From Streptomyces sp. NBC_01460 (GTDB taxonomy: Bacteria; Actinomycetota; Actinomycetes; Streptomycetales; Streptomycetaceae): 64,000 bases of DNA. The stretch's first letter is position 1. Every line of letters begins with the position of its first letter. The stretch is from assembly GCF_036227405.1 (NCBI RefSeq), contig NZ_CP109473.1, positions 4,278,001 through 4,342,000 of the forward strand, read 5' to 3'. Under the pieces are notes generated by a model. The model saw only the letters and a program-made list of their open reading frames with translations. It made no database searches and was not told the DNA's origin. A program made the translations under genes and the position numbers. Shown here piece by piece: positions 34,483-43,129 of this stretch.

Positions 34483-35380
34483 GACCGGAACCGTGACCGG
34501 GAGCGAGACCTCCCGGATCCACAACATCGGATACCGCTCCTACGACGGCGTCCGCCTGGGACGGGCGTACGCACGCCGGTCGCTGTACTCGCAGTCGCTG
34601 CGCGGCTCGTTCGGACTGGGCAGGTCCGCGAAGTCCAAGGTGCTGCCGATGCTGCTGTGCGGGGTGATGTGCCTGGTTGCGCTCATCCTGGTCGCGGTCG
34701 CCATCGCCACGCCCAACATGACGAAACTGCCCATCAAGTACACGGACTTCGCGATCTACCTCCAGGCCGTGATCGGACTGTTCATCGCCTCCCAGGCGCC
34801 GCAGTCCGTGTCCAGGGACCTGCGCTTCAAGAGCGTGCCGCTGTACTTCTCGCGGCCGATCGAGCGCGTCGACTACGTCCTCGCGAAGTTCGCCGCCATG
34901 GCCTCGGCCCTGCTCATCCTCACCGGGCTGCCGCTCGTCATCCTGTACGTGGGCGCACTGCTGGCCAAGTTCGACCTCGCCGATCAGAGCAAGGGCTTCG
35001 GACAGGGGATGGTCTCGGTGGCGCTGCTCTCCGTGCTGTTCGCCGGGCTCGGGCTCGTGGTCGCCGCGCTGACACCGCGGCGTGGCTTCGGAGTCGCCGC
35101 GGTGATCGCCGTGCTGACCATCACCTACGGGGCGGTCTCCACGGTCCAGGCGATCGCCTGGGAGACCGGATCGACCGGTGCCATCACCTGGCTGGGGCTG
35201 TTCTCGCCCATCACCCTGATCGACGGGGTGCAGACCGCGTTCCTCGGCGCCGCCTCCGCCTTCCCCGGAGGTGAAGGACCGGGTGCCGCCGCCGGCGTGG
35301 TCTATCTGATCGTTGTCCTCGCGCTCGTCGCCGGCTCGTACGCCGTACTGATGCGCCGCTACCGGAGGGTCGGGCTGTGA
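34472..35380 (+). CDS. ABC transporter permease (ABC-2 type)
   Basis: A 302-residue permease with an N-terminal cytoplasmic segment containing NIGYRSYDGVRLGRAYARRS, a conserved motif of this group, and six hydrophobic helices (VLPMLLCGVMCLVALILVAV, FAIYLQAVIGLFIASQ, ASALLILTGLPLVILYVGAL, VALLSVLFAGLGLVVAAL and others). ATG 34472 has GGGGAG upstream and lies inside the end of the ATPase gene. Its own stop overlaps the next ATPase start in a GTGA quadruplet. It forms the membrane part for one of the two neighbouring ATPases. Confidence 0.9.
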   Translation: MSTETGTVTGSETSRIHNIGYRSYDGVRLGRAYARRSLYSQSLRGSFGLGRSAKSKVLPMLLCGVMCLVALILVAVAIATPNMTKLPIKYTDFAIYLQAVIGLFIASQAPQSVSRDLRFKSVPLYFSRPIERVDYVLAKFAAMASALLILTGLPLVILYVGALLAKFDLADQSKGFGQGMVSVALLSVLFAGLGLVVAALTPRRGFGVAAVIAVLTITYGAVSTVQAIAWETGSTGAITWLGLFSPITLIDGVQTAFLGAASAFPGGEGPGAAAGVVYLIVVLALVAGSYAVLMRRYRRVGL

Positions 35381-36288
35381 CCACCATCGAGATCGACCAC
35401 ACCTCCCGCTGGTTCGGCAACGTGGTCGCCGTCAACGACGTCAGCATGACCGTGGGCCCCGGGGTCACCGGGCTGCTCGGCCCCAACGGAGCCGGAAAGT
35501 CCACGCTGATCAACATGATGGCCGGCTTCCTCGCGCCGTCGACCGGCAAGGTGACGCTCGACGGCACACAGATCTGGCGCAACGAGTCGGTCTACAAGGC
35601 GATCGGGATCGTGCCGGAGCGGGAGGGGATGTACGACTTCCTCACCGGCCGCGAGTTCGTCGTGGCCAACGCCGAGCTCCACGGACTCGGGGACGCCGCC
35701 GCGGCCGAGGCGCTGGCCACGGTCGAGATGGAGTACGCCCAGGACCGCAAGATCTCGACGTACAGCAAGGGCATGCGCCAGCGCGTGAAGATGGCGTCCG
35801 CCCTGGTCCACGACCCGTCGGTGCTGCTCCTCGACGAGCCGTTCAACGGCATGGACCCGCGTCAGCGGATGCAGCTGATGGAGCTCCTGCGCCGGATGGG
35901 CGCGGAGGGCCGCACGGTGCTCTTCTCCTCCCACATCCTCGAGGAGGTCGAGCAGCTCGCCTCGCACATCGAGGTGATCGTGGCGGGCCGCCACGCCGCG
36001 TCCGGTGACTTCCGGAAGATCCGCCGGCTGATGACGGACCGTCCGCACCGCTATCTCGTACGGTCCAGCGACGACCGGGCGCTCGCCGCCGCACTCATCG
36101 CGGACCCCTCGACAGCGGGGATCGAGGTCGACGTGACGGAGAGGGCCCTGCGGATCCAGGCGGTCGACTTCGGGCGGTTCACGGCCCTGCTGCCGAAGGT
36201 CGCACGCGAACACGGCATCCGGCTGCTCACCGTCTCCCCGTCCGACGAGTCCCTCGAATCGGTCTTTTCCTATCTCGTAGCGGCCTGA
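35377..36288 (+). CDS. ABC transporter ATP-binding protein (third gene of operon)
   Basis: The 303-residue ATPase has Walker A GPNGAGKST, signature YSKGMRQRVKMASAL, Walker B VLLLDEPFNGMD and switch histidine FSSHILEE. It is a paralogue of the ATPase at 33463-34482, with a shorter C-terminal extension that includes DRPHRYLVRSSDDRALA. GTG 35377 overlaps the preceding stop by four bases (GTGA). The following permease starts 30 bp later. By position it pairs with the second permease or acts as the other half of a heterodimeric exporter. Confidence 0.93.
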   Translation: MTTIEIDHTSRWFGNVVAVNDVSMTVGPGVTGLLGPNGAGKSTLINMMAGFLAPSTGKVTLDGTQIWRNESVYKAIGIVPEREGMYDFLTGREFVVANAELHGLGDAAAAEALATVEMEYAQDRKISTYSKGMRQRVKMASALVHDPSVLLLDEPFNGMDPRQRMQLMELLRRMGAEGRTVLFSSHILEEVEQLASHIEVIVAGRHAASGDFRKIRRLMTDRPHRYLVRSSDDRALAAALIADPSTAGIEVDVTERALRIQAVDFGRFTALLPKVAREHGIRLLTVSPSDESLESVFSYLVAA

Positions 36289-36318
36289 GTAGTGGCCTGA
36301 AAGGAGCTGTGAAGCGTC

Positions 36319-37038
36319 ATGTACGACCCCACAGTCGCCCGGCTCACCTACCGGGCCCTGCTCGGCCGGCGCCGGGCCGCCATCCTGTTCGTCCTGCCGG
36401 TGCTGCTGGTGGCCATCTCCGTGGCGGTGCGGGCGTTCGCCGGGGCCGATGACGGCGTCGCCTCCGGAGTGCTGGGCGGATTCGCCATCGCCACGATGGT
36501 CCCGCTGATCGGCGTGATCGCCGGAACAGGTGCCATCGGACCGGAGATCGACGACGGATCGATCGTCTACCTGCTGGCCAAGCCGGTGAAGCGGCCCACG
36601 ATCATCTTCACCAAACTGATCGTGGCCGTCGCCGTGACGATGCTCTTCTCGGCGCTGCCGACGTTCGTCGCGGGGCTGATCCTCAACGGCAACGGCGGAC
36701 AGATCGCCGTGGCCTACACGATCGCGGCGCTGGTCGCCTCGATCGCGTACAGCGCGCTGTTCCTGCTGCTCGGCACGGTCAGCCGGCACGCCGTGGTCTT
36801 CGGCCTGGTGTACGCGCTCGTGTGGGAGGCGCTGTTCGGCAGCCTCGTCCCCGGGGCCAGGACGCTCAGCGTGCAGCAGTGGTCCCTCTCGGTCGCCGAG
36901 AAGGTGGCCGGGGACGGCCTGGTGACCTCGGACGTCGGCCTGCCGCTCGCGACGGTCCTGCTGGTCGGTGTCACCGCCGTGGCCACCTGGTACGCGGGTC
37001 AGAAGCTGCGGGCGCTGAAGCTCGCCGGCGAGGAGTGA
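36319..37038 (+). CDS. ABC transporter permease (ABC-2 type, last gene of operon)
   Basis: A 239-residue membrane protein with six helices: AILFVLPVLLVAISVAVRAF, GGFAIATMVPLIGVIAGTGAI, IFTKLIVAVAVTMLFSALP, YTIAALVASIAYSALFLLLG, AVVFGLVYALVWEALFG and ATVLLVGVTAVATWYAG. IGPEIDDGSIVYLLAKPVKR is the conserved ABC-2 permease loop. ATG 36319 follows AAGGAGCTG. It ends the operon, with a hairpin terminator 17 bp later. Differs from the first permease in lacking the long N-terminal segment. Confidence 0.9.
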   Translation: MYDPTVARLTYRALLGRRRAAILFVLPVLLVAISVAVRAFAGADDGVASGVLGGFAIATMVPLIGVIAGTGAIGPEIDDGSIVYLLAKPVKRPTIIFTKLIVAVAVTMLFSALPTFVAGLILNGNGGQIAVAYTIAALVASIAYSALFLLLGTVSRHAVVFGLVYALVWEALFGSLVPGARTLSVQQWSLSVAEKVAGDGLVTSDVGLPLATVLLVGVTAVATWYAGQKLRALKLAGEE

Positions 37039-37054
37039 CGACCCCGCCCCGGTG

Positions 37055-37081
37055 CAACCCCCGTCCGATGGGCGGGGGTTG
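37055..37081 (+). terminator. Terminator of the ABC transporter operon
   Basis: Stem CAACCCCCG (37055-37063) with CGGGGGTTG (37073-37081), 9-nt loop, followed by TTCC. Placed 17 bp after the last permease stop. Confidence 0.75.
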
Positions 37082-37317
37082 TTCCATGCCCGTACGACAA
37101 ACAGCGTGACCGTGTGCTTATCGGCTCGTTGGACGGGGTGCGTGGAGGCAACAGGAATCCGTGGCGTCGAGCTTTCGTGAATACGGGGAGTGCCGGCCGA
37201 GGCGGGGCGAGTGCCCACCGGCCGGTCATCGAGTGAGTGGCAACCGTGAGCGTCCTCCGCCCTCGCAGCCCGGGGACAGGGCGTTCCTCGCCGTACCCGC
37301 GCACGAAAGGCATTCCC

Positions 37318-38010
37318 ATGCCCACGGAAGTCGCCCTGCTCGAATCCCCTGCCCTGCGCGTCGAGCAGATGGACCGCGTCGAAGCCCTCGACAAGGTCAA
37401 GAGCCTTGTCATGCTCCCCGACGGGATTCACCTTCGCACAGAGGAGGTGGCCCGCTATTTCGAAGTATCCACAGCCTCGGTCAGGAGACTGACCGACCGC
37501 CATCAGCAGGAGCTGTTCAGTAACGGGATGAAGGTGCTGCGCGGCGCTGAGCTGCGCTCCTTCCATAGCGACATGGTGTCGCTATGGAAGGGGGAGGCGC
37601 CTGGAAGTTATCCACAGGCTGCCACGCAGCTGCGCCTCCACACCCGGAGGACCGTGCTCAACATCGCGATGCTTCTTCGCGACAGCGACATCGCGCGCAG
37701 TGTCCGGACCCATCTGCTCGACGCCGAGGAGGACCTCAGGGCCTCCTACGTCTCGCTCGACCGGCGGGTCACCCGCATCGAGGGCTGCCTCGCCGGAGTG
37801 GGGAGCGCGCTGCAGGAGCTCGGCCCGGTGCTCGGCCGGATGTCGGAGCGGCTCGGCTCCCTCGACCGGAAGCTCGATGTCACCCACCAGGTCGTCGGCG
37901 CCATCAGCCTGCGGCTCACCGATGTCTCGCAGGACGTCATCCGGCTCGACGCCCGCATGGACGAACTCGGCCACCGGCTGAGGGAGCTGGGCCGCCGCGA
38001 GGGAGGCTGA
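37318..38010 (+). CDS. Predicted DNA-binding protein with C-terminal coiled coil, function unknown
   Basis: A 230-residue protein. Residues 27-80 look like a winged helix: LPDGIHLRTEEVARYFEVST then ASVRRLTDRHQQELFSNGMK and VLRGAELRSF, a layout seen in phage-type regulators. The C-terminal half (about 135-225) is heptad-rich (LLDAEEDLRASYVSLDRRVT, LGRMSERLGSLDRKLDVTHQ, DVIRLDARMDELGHRLRELG), so a dimerising coiled coil. ATG 37318 has GAAAGG upstream. The gene contains a perfect TTATCCACA DnaA box (37608) and a near match (37465). It stands alone before a strong bidirectional terminator. I cannot name its role; chromosome-associated or regulatory function is a guess. Confidence 0.75.
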   Translation: MPTEVALLESPALRVEQMDRVEALDKVKSLVMLPDGIHLRTEEVARYFEVSTASVRRLTDRHQQELFSNGMKVLRGAELRSFHSDMVSLWKGEAPGSYPQAATQLRLHTRRTVLNIAMLLRDSDIARSVRTHLLDAEEDLRASYVSLDRRVTRIEGCLAGVGSALQELGPVLGRMSERLGSLDRKLDVTHQVVGAISLRLTDVSQDVIRLDARMDELGHRLRELGRREGG

Positions 38011-38016
38011 CGTCAC

Positions 38017-38063
38017 AAGGCGCCGCCCCGGGGCCACGAACCGTGGTCCCGGGGCGGCGCCTT
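38017..38063. terminator. Bidirectional terminator between convergent genes
   Basis: A long hairpin: AAGGCGCCGCCCCGGG (38017-38032) pairs with the arm ending at 38063, and an inner CCACG/CGTGG extends the stem around an AAC loop; one mismatch. It serves the coiled-coil gene and the leftward HAD gene. Confidence 0.88.
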
Positions 38064-38082
38064 CCGGCTCACCGGGCCCGCC

Positions 38083-38898
38083 CTACGCGCGCGTGGCCGT
38101 CCGGAGCAGTTCCTCCAGCACGATCGCGATGCCGTCGTGCTCGTTCGACGCGGTGATCTCGTGGGCCACGGCCTTCAGGTCGTCGTGCGCGTTGGCCATG
38201 GCGACACCGTGCTGCGCCCAGCCGAACATGGGGATGTCGTTCGGCATGTCACCAAAGGCCAGCGTGTCCGCCGCCTTGAGCCCCAGGCGGCGGGCCGCCA
38301 GGGAGAGGCCGGTCGCCTTGCTCAGCCCCAGGGGCAGGATCTCCACGACACCCGGGCCCGCCATGACGACGTTCACCAGACTGCCGACGGCCTGCCGCGC
38401 GGCCTCGGCCAGGGCGTCGTCGTCGAGCTCCGGATGCTGGATGTAGACCTTGTTCAGCGGAGCGGTCCACATCTCGGCCGGGTCGTTCATGAAGACGGCC
38501 GGCAGAGGACCTTCCTGCACCTGGTATCCCGGCCCGACCAGCACCTCGCCCTCGAGCCCGTCACGGCTCGCCGCCAGGGCGAGCGGGCCGACCTCCGCCT
38601 CGATCTTGGACAGGGCCAGTCCCGCGAGCTGCCGGTCCAGGGTGAGGGAGGTCAGCAGCTTGTGCTCGCCCGCGTGGTAGACCTGCGCACCCTGGCCGCA
38701 GACCGCGAGGCCCTGGTAGCCCAGGTCGTCCAGGATGTGCCGGGTCCACGGGACCGCCCGCCCCGTGACGACGATGTGCGCCGCGCCGGCCGCGGTGACC
38801 GCGGCCAGCGCCTCCCGGGTGGGACCGGAGACGGTGTGGTCGTCGCGCAGCAGGGTGCCGTCGAGATCGGTCGCGACGAGCTTGTAGGGGAACGTCAC
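38083..38898 (-). CDS. HAD superfamily phosphatase, Cof type (serS-linked)
   Basis: The 271-residue Cof-type HAD has [10 protein letters not shown] (motif I), IVVTGR (motif II), [17 protein letters not shown] (motif III lysine) and [13 protein letters not shown] (motif IV). Its ATG overlaps the serS stop in an ATGA quadruplet, so the two are translationally coupled, an arrangement conserved in Streptomyces. This may hint at a housekeeping role beside seryl-tRNA synthesis, such as removing a damaged or side product, but no substrate can be read from sequence. It is related to the HAD protein at 28295-29137. Confidence 0.92.
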   Translation of the reverse strand: MTFPYKLVATDLDGTLLRDDHTVSGPTREALAAVTAAGAAHIVVTGRAVPWTRHILDDLGYQGLAVCGQGAQVYHAGEHKLLTSLTLDRQLAGLALSKIEAEVGPLALAASRDGLEGEVLVGPGYQVQEGPLPAVFMNDPAEMWTAPLNKVYIQHPELDDDALAEAARQAVGSLVNVVMAGPGVVEILPLGLSKATGLSLAARRLGLKAADTLAFGDMPNDIPMFGWAQHGVAMANAHDDLKAVAHEITASNEHDGIAIVLEELLRTATRA

Positions 38899-40172
38899 TT
38901 GGAGACCGGCTCCAGAAGCTCGCGTCCGCCCAGGTACGGACGGAGGACCTCCGGCACCCGCACCGAGCCGTCGGGCAGCTGGTGGTTCTCCAGGATCGCC
39001 ACGATCGTGCGCGGTACGGCGCAGAGCGTGCCGTTCAGCGTGGACAGCGGCTGGACCTTCTTCCCGTCGCGCATCCGGACCGAGAGCCGGCGCGCCTGGA
39101 ACCCGTCACAGTTGGACGCGGAGGTCAGCTCGCGGTACTTGCCCTGGGTCGGGATCCACGCCTCGCAGTCGAACTTCCGCGAGGCCGAGGAGCCCAGGTC
39201 CCCGGTGGCGACGTCGATCACCTGGAACGGCAGCTCCAGGCCCGTGAGCCACTGCTTCTCCCAGGCCAGGAGCCTGCGGTGCTCGGCCTCGGCGTCCGCC
39301 GGGTCGACGTACGAGAACATCTCGACCTTGTCGAACTGGTGGACACGGAAGATGCCCCGGGTGTCCTTGCCGTACGTGCCCGCCTCGCGGCGGAAGCAGG
39401 GGGAGAACCCGGCGTACCGCAGCGGCAGCTTGTCGGCCTCGATGATCTCGTCCATGTGGTACGCCGCGAGGGGCACCTCGGACGTGCCGACGAGGTAGTA
39501 GTCGTCCTTCTCCAGGTGGTACACGTTCTCCGCGGCCTGGCCGAGGAATCCCGTGCCCTCCATGGCGCGCGGACGGACCAGCGCGGGGGTCAGCATGGGG
39601 ACGAAACCGGCCTCGGTGGCCTGCGCGATCGCCGCGTTGACCAGGGCCAGCTCGAGCAGCGCGCCGACGCCGGTCAGGTAGTAGAAGCGCGATCCGGACA
39701 CCTTGGCGCCGCGCTCCATGTCGATGGCACCCAGCGACTCGCCGAGCTCCAGGTGGTCCTTCGGCTCGAACCCCTCCGCGCCGAAGTCACGGATCGTGCC
39801 GTGCGTCTCCAGGACGACGAAGTCCTCCTCGCCGCCGACCGGCACGTCCTCGTGGACGATGTTGCCGAGCAGCAGCAGCAGGCGCTTGGCCTCGGCGTCG
39901 GCCTCGTCCTGCGCGACGTCGGCCGCCTTGACCTCGGCCTTCAGCTGGTCCGCCTTCTTGAGGAGCTCGGCGCGCTCCTCCGGGGTGGCCTTGGGGATCA
40001 GCTTCCCGAGCGACTTCTGCTCGGAGCGGAGTTCGTCGAAGCGGACGCCGGACGACCTGCGCAGCTCGTCGGCGGAGAGAAGGGCGTCGACGAGCGCGAC
40101 GTCCTCTCCACGGGCGCGCTGGGAGGCGCGAACACGGTCGGGGTCCTCACGGAGCAGGCGAAGGTCAATCAC
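38895..40172 (-). CDS. serS: Seryl-tRNA synthetase
   Basis: The 425-residue class II synthetase charges tRNA-Ser. The N-terminal long coiled-coil arm (about residues 30-105, [20 protein letters not shown] ... [21 protein letters not shown]) grips the long variable arm of tRNA-Ser. Motif 2 is [29 protein letters not shown] within residues 255-285, with [13 protein letters not shown] serine-site loop before it and the motif 3 glycine/arginine region near the end. GTG or ATG at 40172 begins [14 protein letters not shown], the universal start. Full length. Downstream it is coupled to a HAD phosphatase gene; upstream lies a 660-bp DnaA-box-bearing gap. Confidence 0.98.
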   Translation of the reverse strand: MIDLRLLREDPDRVRASQRARGEDVALVDALLSADELRRSSGVRFDELRSEQKSLGKLIPKATPEERAELLKKADQLKAEVKAADVAQDEADAEAKRLLLLLGNIVHEDVPVGGEEDFVVLETHGTIRDFGAEGFEPKDHLELGESLGAIDMERGAKVSGSRFYYLTGVGALLELALVNAAIAQATEAGFVPMLTPALVRPRAMEGTGFLGQAAENVYHLEKDDYYLVGTSEVPLAAYHMDEIIEADKLPLRYAGFSPCFRREAGTYGKDTRGIFRVHQFDKVEMFSYVDPADAEAEHRRLLAWEKQWLTGLELPFQVIDVATGDLGSSASRKFDCEAWIPTQGKYRELTSASNCDGFQARRLSVRMRDGKKVQPLSTLNGTLCAVPRTIVAILENHQLPDGSVRVPEVLRPYLGGRELLEPVSK

Positions 40173-40832
40173 CCCTCAAGGCTACCGGTGCGGGGATCCA
40201 CCGCTCGAACCGATATCGGCGAGCGTGGCGCTTTGCCCGAATTGCCGGAATCGATAATCCTGATGGAATCGCGGGTGGAGCGGAGGGGGGGATCGTCGAT
40301 AAACGGGTCCCATCACCCCGAAAGGGGGGGTAAGCGCTCCTGCCGCCCGACGCATCACCGGTGTATGCGCGCGGAGTTGGCGGCCACTCGATGCGCATGT
40401 TGTCCACAGGTGGTCGTTGATCCAATTAGTTATCCACAGGCTGTGAAGAAGGTCTGTGGATGTCGGAAGAGATCGTTCCGAAAGCGGCATCTCAGGGCAT
40501 GGATTCGCCACTCAAACCTCATCCGTGCACTCATTCGGGTGGGTATTCCCTGCCTCAATGAGTTGATCAACGGAATTGAGGGACACGAGGGGAGCTGTGA
40601 CCCTGTGGGGGATCCAGGGCTCCTGGGGCGATTTGTCGACCATGTCGGTGCGTGGTGTCGACTTGTCCCCAGGCGGAGAGTGCGCCCTGTGGATAACTCT
40701 GGTCACGCCTCGTCGCCCGAGAACCGGACCATTCCCGGGGGCCTTAAATCCGACAGTAGGACCGGACAAGGGGCCGACAGTCAGGACCGGCCCGGAATCG
40801 AAGGACTCGAAGGCCGGTCCCTGCCGCTGACG
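40173..40832. other. 660-bp intergenic region with a DnaA-box cluster (serS-pheA)
   Basis: Perfect boxes: TTGTCCACA 40400-40408, TTATCCACA 40430-40438 and TTATCCACA on the minus strand 40688-40696. Near matches: ACATCCACA (minus, 40455-40463) and TTGTCCCCA (40663-40671). The DNA is AT-richer than the genes around. Short open frames in it have no protein features. The serS promoter must lie at its left end. In S. coelicolor a high-affinity cluster named D78 lies at a comparable distance from oriC and limits replication initiation; this is a probable equivalent, from memory. Confidence 0.75.
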
Positions 40833-41768
40833 TCAGACCCGGCCGTCCTGGCTGCGGGCCAGCCAGTCGGACGCCTCGGTGAAGTCCGTGTCCGACGTCC
40901 CGATCCGCAGGGGGCTCGTCTCCTCGGGCGTCACCCCTGCCCGCGGGTACGAGCCGAGGAACCGCACGTTGGGGCAGATCCGCTTGAGCCCCATCAGCGC
41001 CTCGCCGACCCGGCGGTCCGCGATGTGACCCTCCGCGTCGACGGCGAAGCAGTAGTTCCCGATGCCCTCCCCGGTCGGCCGGGACTGGATCAGCATCAGG
41101 TTGACCCCGCGCACGGCGAACTCCTGGAGCAGCTCGAGGAGTGCGCCGGGGCGGTCGTCGCCGAGCCAGATGACCACGGAGGTCTTGTCGGCTCCCGTGG
41201 GGGCCGACGGCCTGGCGGGGCGCCCCACCAGCACGAAGCGCGTCTGGGCGTTCTCCGCGTCGTGGATCTCCGTCACCAGCGGCTCGAGGCCGTAGGTCGC
41301 CGCGGCGAACTCGCCGGCGAAGGCCGCGTCGTAGCGCCCTTCCTGGACCAGCCGGGCACCGTCCGCGTTCGAGGCGGCCGACTCCCACACCGCGCTGGGC
41401 AGGTGCTCCGCCATCCAGTTGCGGACCTGGGGCTGCGCGGCGGGGTGGGCGGTGACGGTCTTGACGTCCGACAGCTTCGTCCCGGGGCGCACCAGCAGCG
41501 CGAACGTGATGGAGAGCAGCACCTCGCGGTAGATCATCAGCGGAGCGCCCGTGGTCAGCTCGTCGAGGGTCGCGGTGATCCCGCCCTCCACGGAGTTCTC
41601 GATGGGGACGAGCGCCGCTGCGGCCTCTCCCTTGCGCACCGCGTCCAGAGCGGCCGGCACCGAGACCATCGGGACGAGTTCACGGGTGGCGGCTTCGGGG
41701 AGGGTACGGAGGGCCACCTCGGTGAAGGTGCCTTCGGGACCGAGATAGGCGTAGCGCGTGGCTGACAT
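40833..41768 (-). CDS. pheA: Prephenate dehydratase
   Basis: The 311-residue enzyme converts prephenate to phenylpyruvate in phenylalanine synthesis. The catalytic domain starts YAYLGPEGTFTEVALRTLPE and includes LVPIENSVEGGITATLDEL and NAQTRFVLVGRP (TRF motif). The ACT domain (about residues 200-285) has GALLELLQEFAVRGVNLMLIQSRPTGEG, the phenylalanine-sensing ESRP-like region, and YCFAVDAEGH. Monofunctional, without chorismate mutase. It begins 39 bp after dtpA in the same direction, so it may be read through from the copper operon in addition to any promoter of its own. Confidence 0.97.
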   Translation of the reverse strand: MSATRYAYLGPEGTFTEVALRTLPEAATRELVPMVSVPAALDAVRKGEAAAALVPIENSVEGGITATLDELTTGAPLMIYREVLLSITFALLVRPGTKLSDVKTVTAHPAAQPQVRNWMAEHLPSAVWESAASNADGARLVQEGRYDAAFAGEFAAATYGLEPLVTEIHDAENAQTRFVLVGRPARPSAPTGADKTSVVIWLGDDRPGALLELLQEFAVRGVNLMLIQSRPTGEGIGNYCFAVDAEGHIADRRVGEALMGLKRICPNVRFLGSYPRAGVTPEETSPLRIGTSDTDFTEASDWLARSQDGRV

Positions 41769-41807
41769 ACGGTCACCCTAATGGGCTGCCGGAGGGAGCC
41801 GTGCGCC

Positions 41808-43124
41808 TCACGCCTCCAGCAGCCGCTGTCCCACGTACTCCCCTGACGCGGCGCCTCCGGGGACGGCGAAGAGGCCGCTCGCCTCGTGGCGGATGAACGG
41901 CGAGAGCGCGTCCCCGCGGTCGAGCTTGCGCTGGACCGGGATGAAGCCCCTGAAGGGATCGGCCTGCCAGCAGACGAAGAGCAGCCCCGCGTCCGGGGTG
42001 CCGTCGTCGGCGATGCCGTCGTGGTACGAGAACGGGCGGCGCAGCATCGCGGCGCCTCCGTTCTTCTCGGGGGAGGAGATCCGGGCGTGTGCGTTGGCGG
42101 GGATCAGCGGCTTGCCGTCCGGCCCCGCCTCGTCCAGGTCCATCGCGGTGTCCTCCGAGCCACCGCTGAGCGGGGCGCCGTCCGCCTTGCGCCGGCCGAT
42201 GACCTGCTCCTGGCGCTCGACCGTGAGTTCTTCCCAGTCGTCCAGGAGCATCCTGATCCGCCGGACGACCGCGTAGGAGCCGCCCTCCATCCACGCGTAC
42301 GCCGCCGAGTCCCCCGGCGGGACGAAGATCCGTTCCTGGAAGTCGCTCTCGCCCGGTTTCGGGTTGTTGGTGCCGTCGACCTGGCCCATCAGGTTGCGCG
42401 CGGTCATCGGCCGGTGCGTGGCGCCCGGGGTCCGGTTGAAGCCGTTCATCTGCCACCGGACCCGGGCCGCCGAACCGGCCTCCTTCTGGAGGGTGCGCAA
42501 CGCGTGGAAGGCGACGAGCGCGTCGTCGGCACCGATCTGAACCCAGAGATCCCCGTCGGACCGTGCGGCATCGAGGTGGTCGGACGAGAACCTCGGCAAC
42601 GGGTCCAGGGCGGGTGGCCGGTGGCCGGTCAGACCGGTGCGTGCGAAGAAGGTCCGCCCGAATCCGAAGGTGACGGTCAGGGAGGACGGCCCGGCGTCCA
42701 GGGCGATCCCGGTGTCGTGCCCCTGGCCGTTCTCCGCCGGCTCACCGGCCATCAGCCGGGCAGCGACGGCCGACCAGCGGCGCATCAGGGCGGCGGCTTC
42801 GGTGCGCCCCGACCCGGGCGTCAGGTCGAAGGCGACCAGGTGCCCCCGGGCTTGAAGCGGAGTGGTGATCCCCGCTTGATGTTTCCCGTGAAACATCGCC
42901 TCGGTCGAGCCGACCGTGGTCAGCGCGGACGGTGTTTCACCGCGGCTCGCGGCGTATCCGCCGGCCCCGCCTGCCGCGCCCAGGACGAGTCCTGCCGCAC
43001 CCGCTGCTCCCGCGCCGCCGATCAGCCGCCGCCGGGAGACGAAGCCCGCGCCGCCGGCCCCTGATCCGTCGCGGCCGGCGGGAGTGGTGCCGTTCCCCTG
43101 GGGGGAGTCCTTCTTCTTGCTCAC
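41808..43124 (-). CDS. dtpA: Dye-decolorizing (DyP-type) haem peroxidase DtpA, Tat-exported
   Basis: A 438-residue A-type DyP peroxidase. A twin-arginine signal (SRRRLIGGAGAAGAAGLVLG, residues 30-49) predicts folded export with haem. The distal GxxDG motif is GQVDGTNN; the candidate proximal haem ligand is the His of NAHARISSP; LFVCWQADPFRGFIPVQ is a conserved core. GTG 43124 lies five bases after the copCD stop codon. In S. lividans the equivalent DtpA works with Sco and ECuC in the pathway that matures the copper oxidase GlxA for hyphal-tip glycan deposition; the identical gene order here supports this name. A near-parS sequence lies inside the gene (42881). Confidence 0.93.
   Translation of the reverse strand: MSKKKDSPQGNGTTPAGRDGSGAGGAGFVSRRRLIGGAGAAGAAGLVLGAAGGAGGYAASRGETPSALTTVGSTEAMFHGKHQAGITTPLQARGHLVAFDLTPGSGRTEAAALMRRWSAVAARLMAGEPAENGQGHDTGIALDAGPSSLTVTFGFGRTFFARTGLTGHRPPALDPLPRFSSDHLDAARSDGDLWVQIGADDALVAFHALRTLQKEAGSAARVRWQMNGFNRTPGATHRPMTARNLMGQVDGTNNPKPGESDFQERIFVPPGDSAAYAWMEGGSYAVVRRIRMLLDDWEELTVERQEQVIGRRKADGAPLSGGSEDTAMDLDEAGPDGKPLIPANAHARISSPEKNGGAAMLRRPFSYHDGIADDGTPDAGLLFVCWQADPFRGFIPVQRKLDRGDALSPFIRHEASGLFAVPGGAASGEYVGQRLLEA
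42881..42894. other. Near-parS sequence (one mismatch) inside dtpA
   Basis: GTTTCCCGTGAAAC differs from the consensus only at position 6 (C for A). Flanking bases extend the palindromic arms to 8 bp (GATGTTTC / GAAACATC). Within the coding sequence of dtpA, just after the signal region. ParB binding, if any, would be weaker. Confidence 0.6.
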
Positions 43125-43129
43125 CCTGC

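Noticed and set aside
35359..37566. 735-codon minus-strand open frame opposite the ABC operon
   Set aside because: Antisense to two ABC genes and crosses their terminator; composition biased, no domain.
40576..40830. 84-codon open frame in the serS-pheA gap
   Set aside because: No conserved features; the stretch is better explained as DnaA-box-bearing intergenic DNA.
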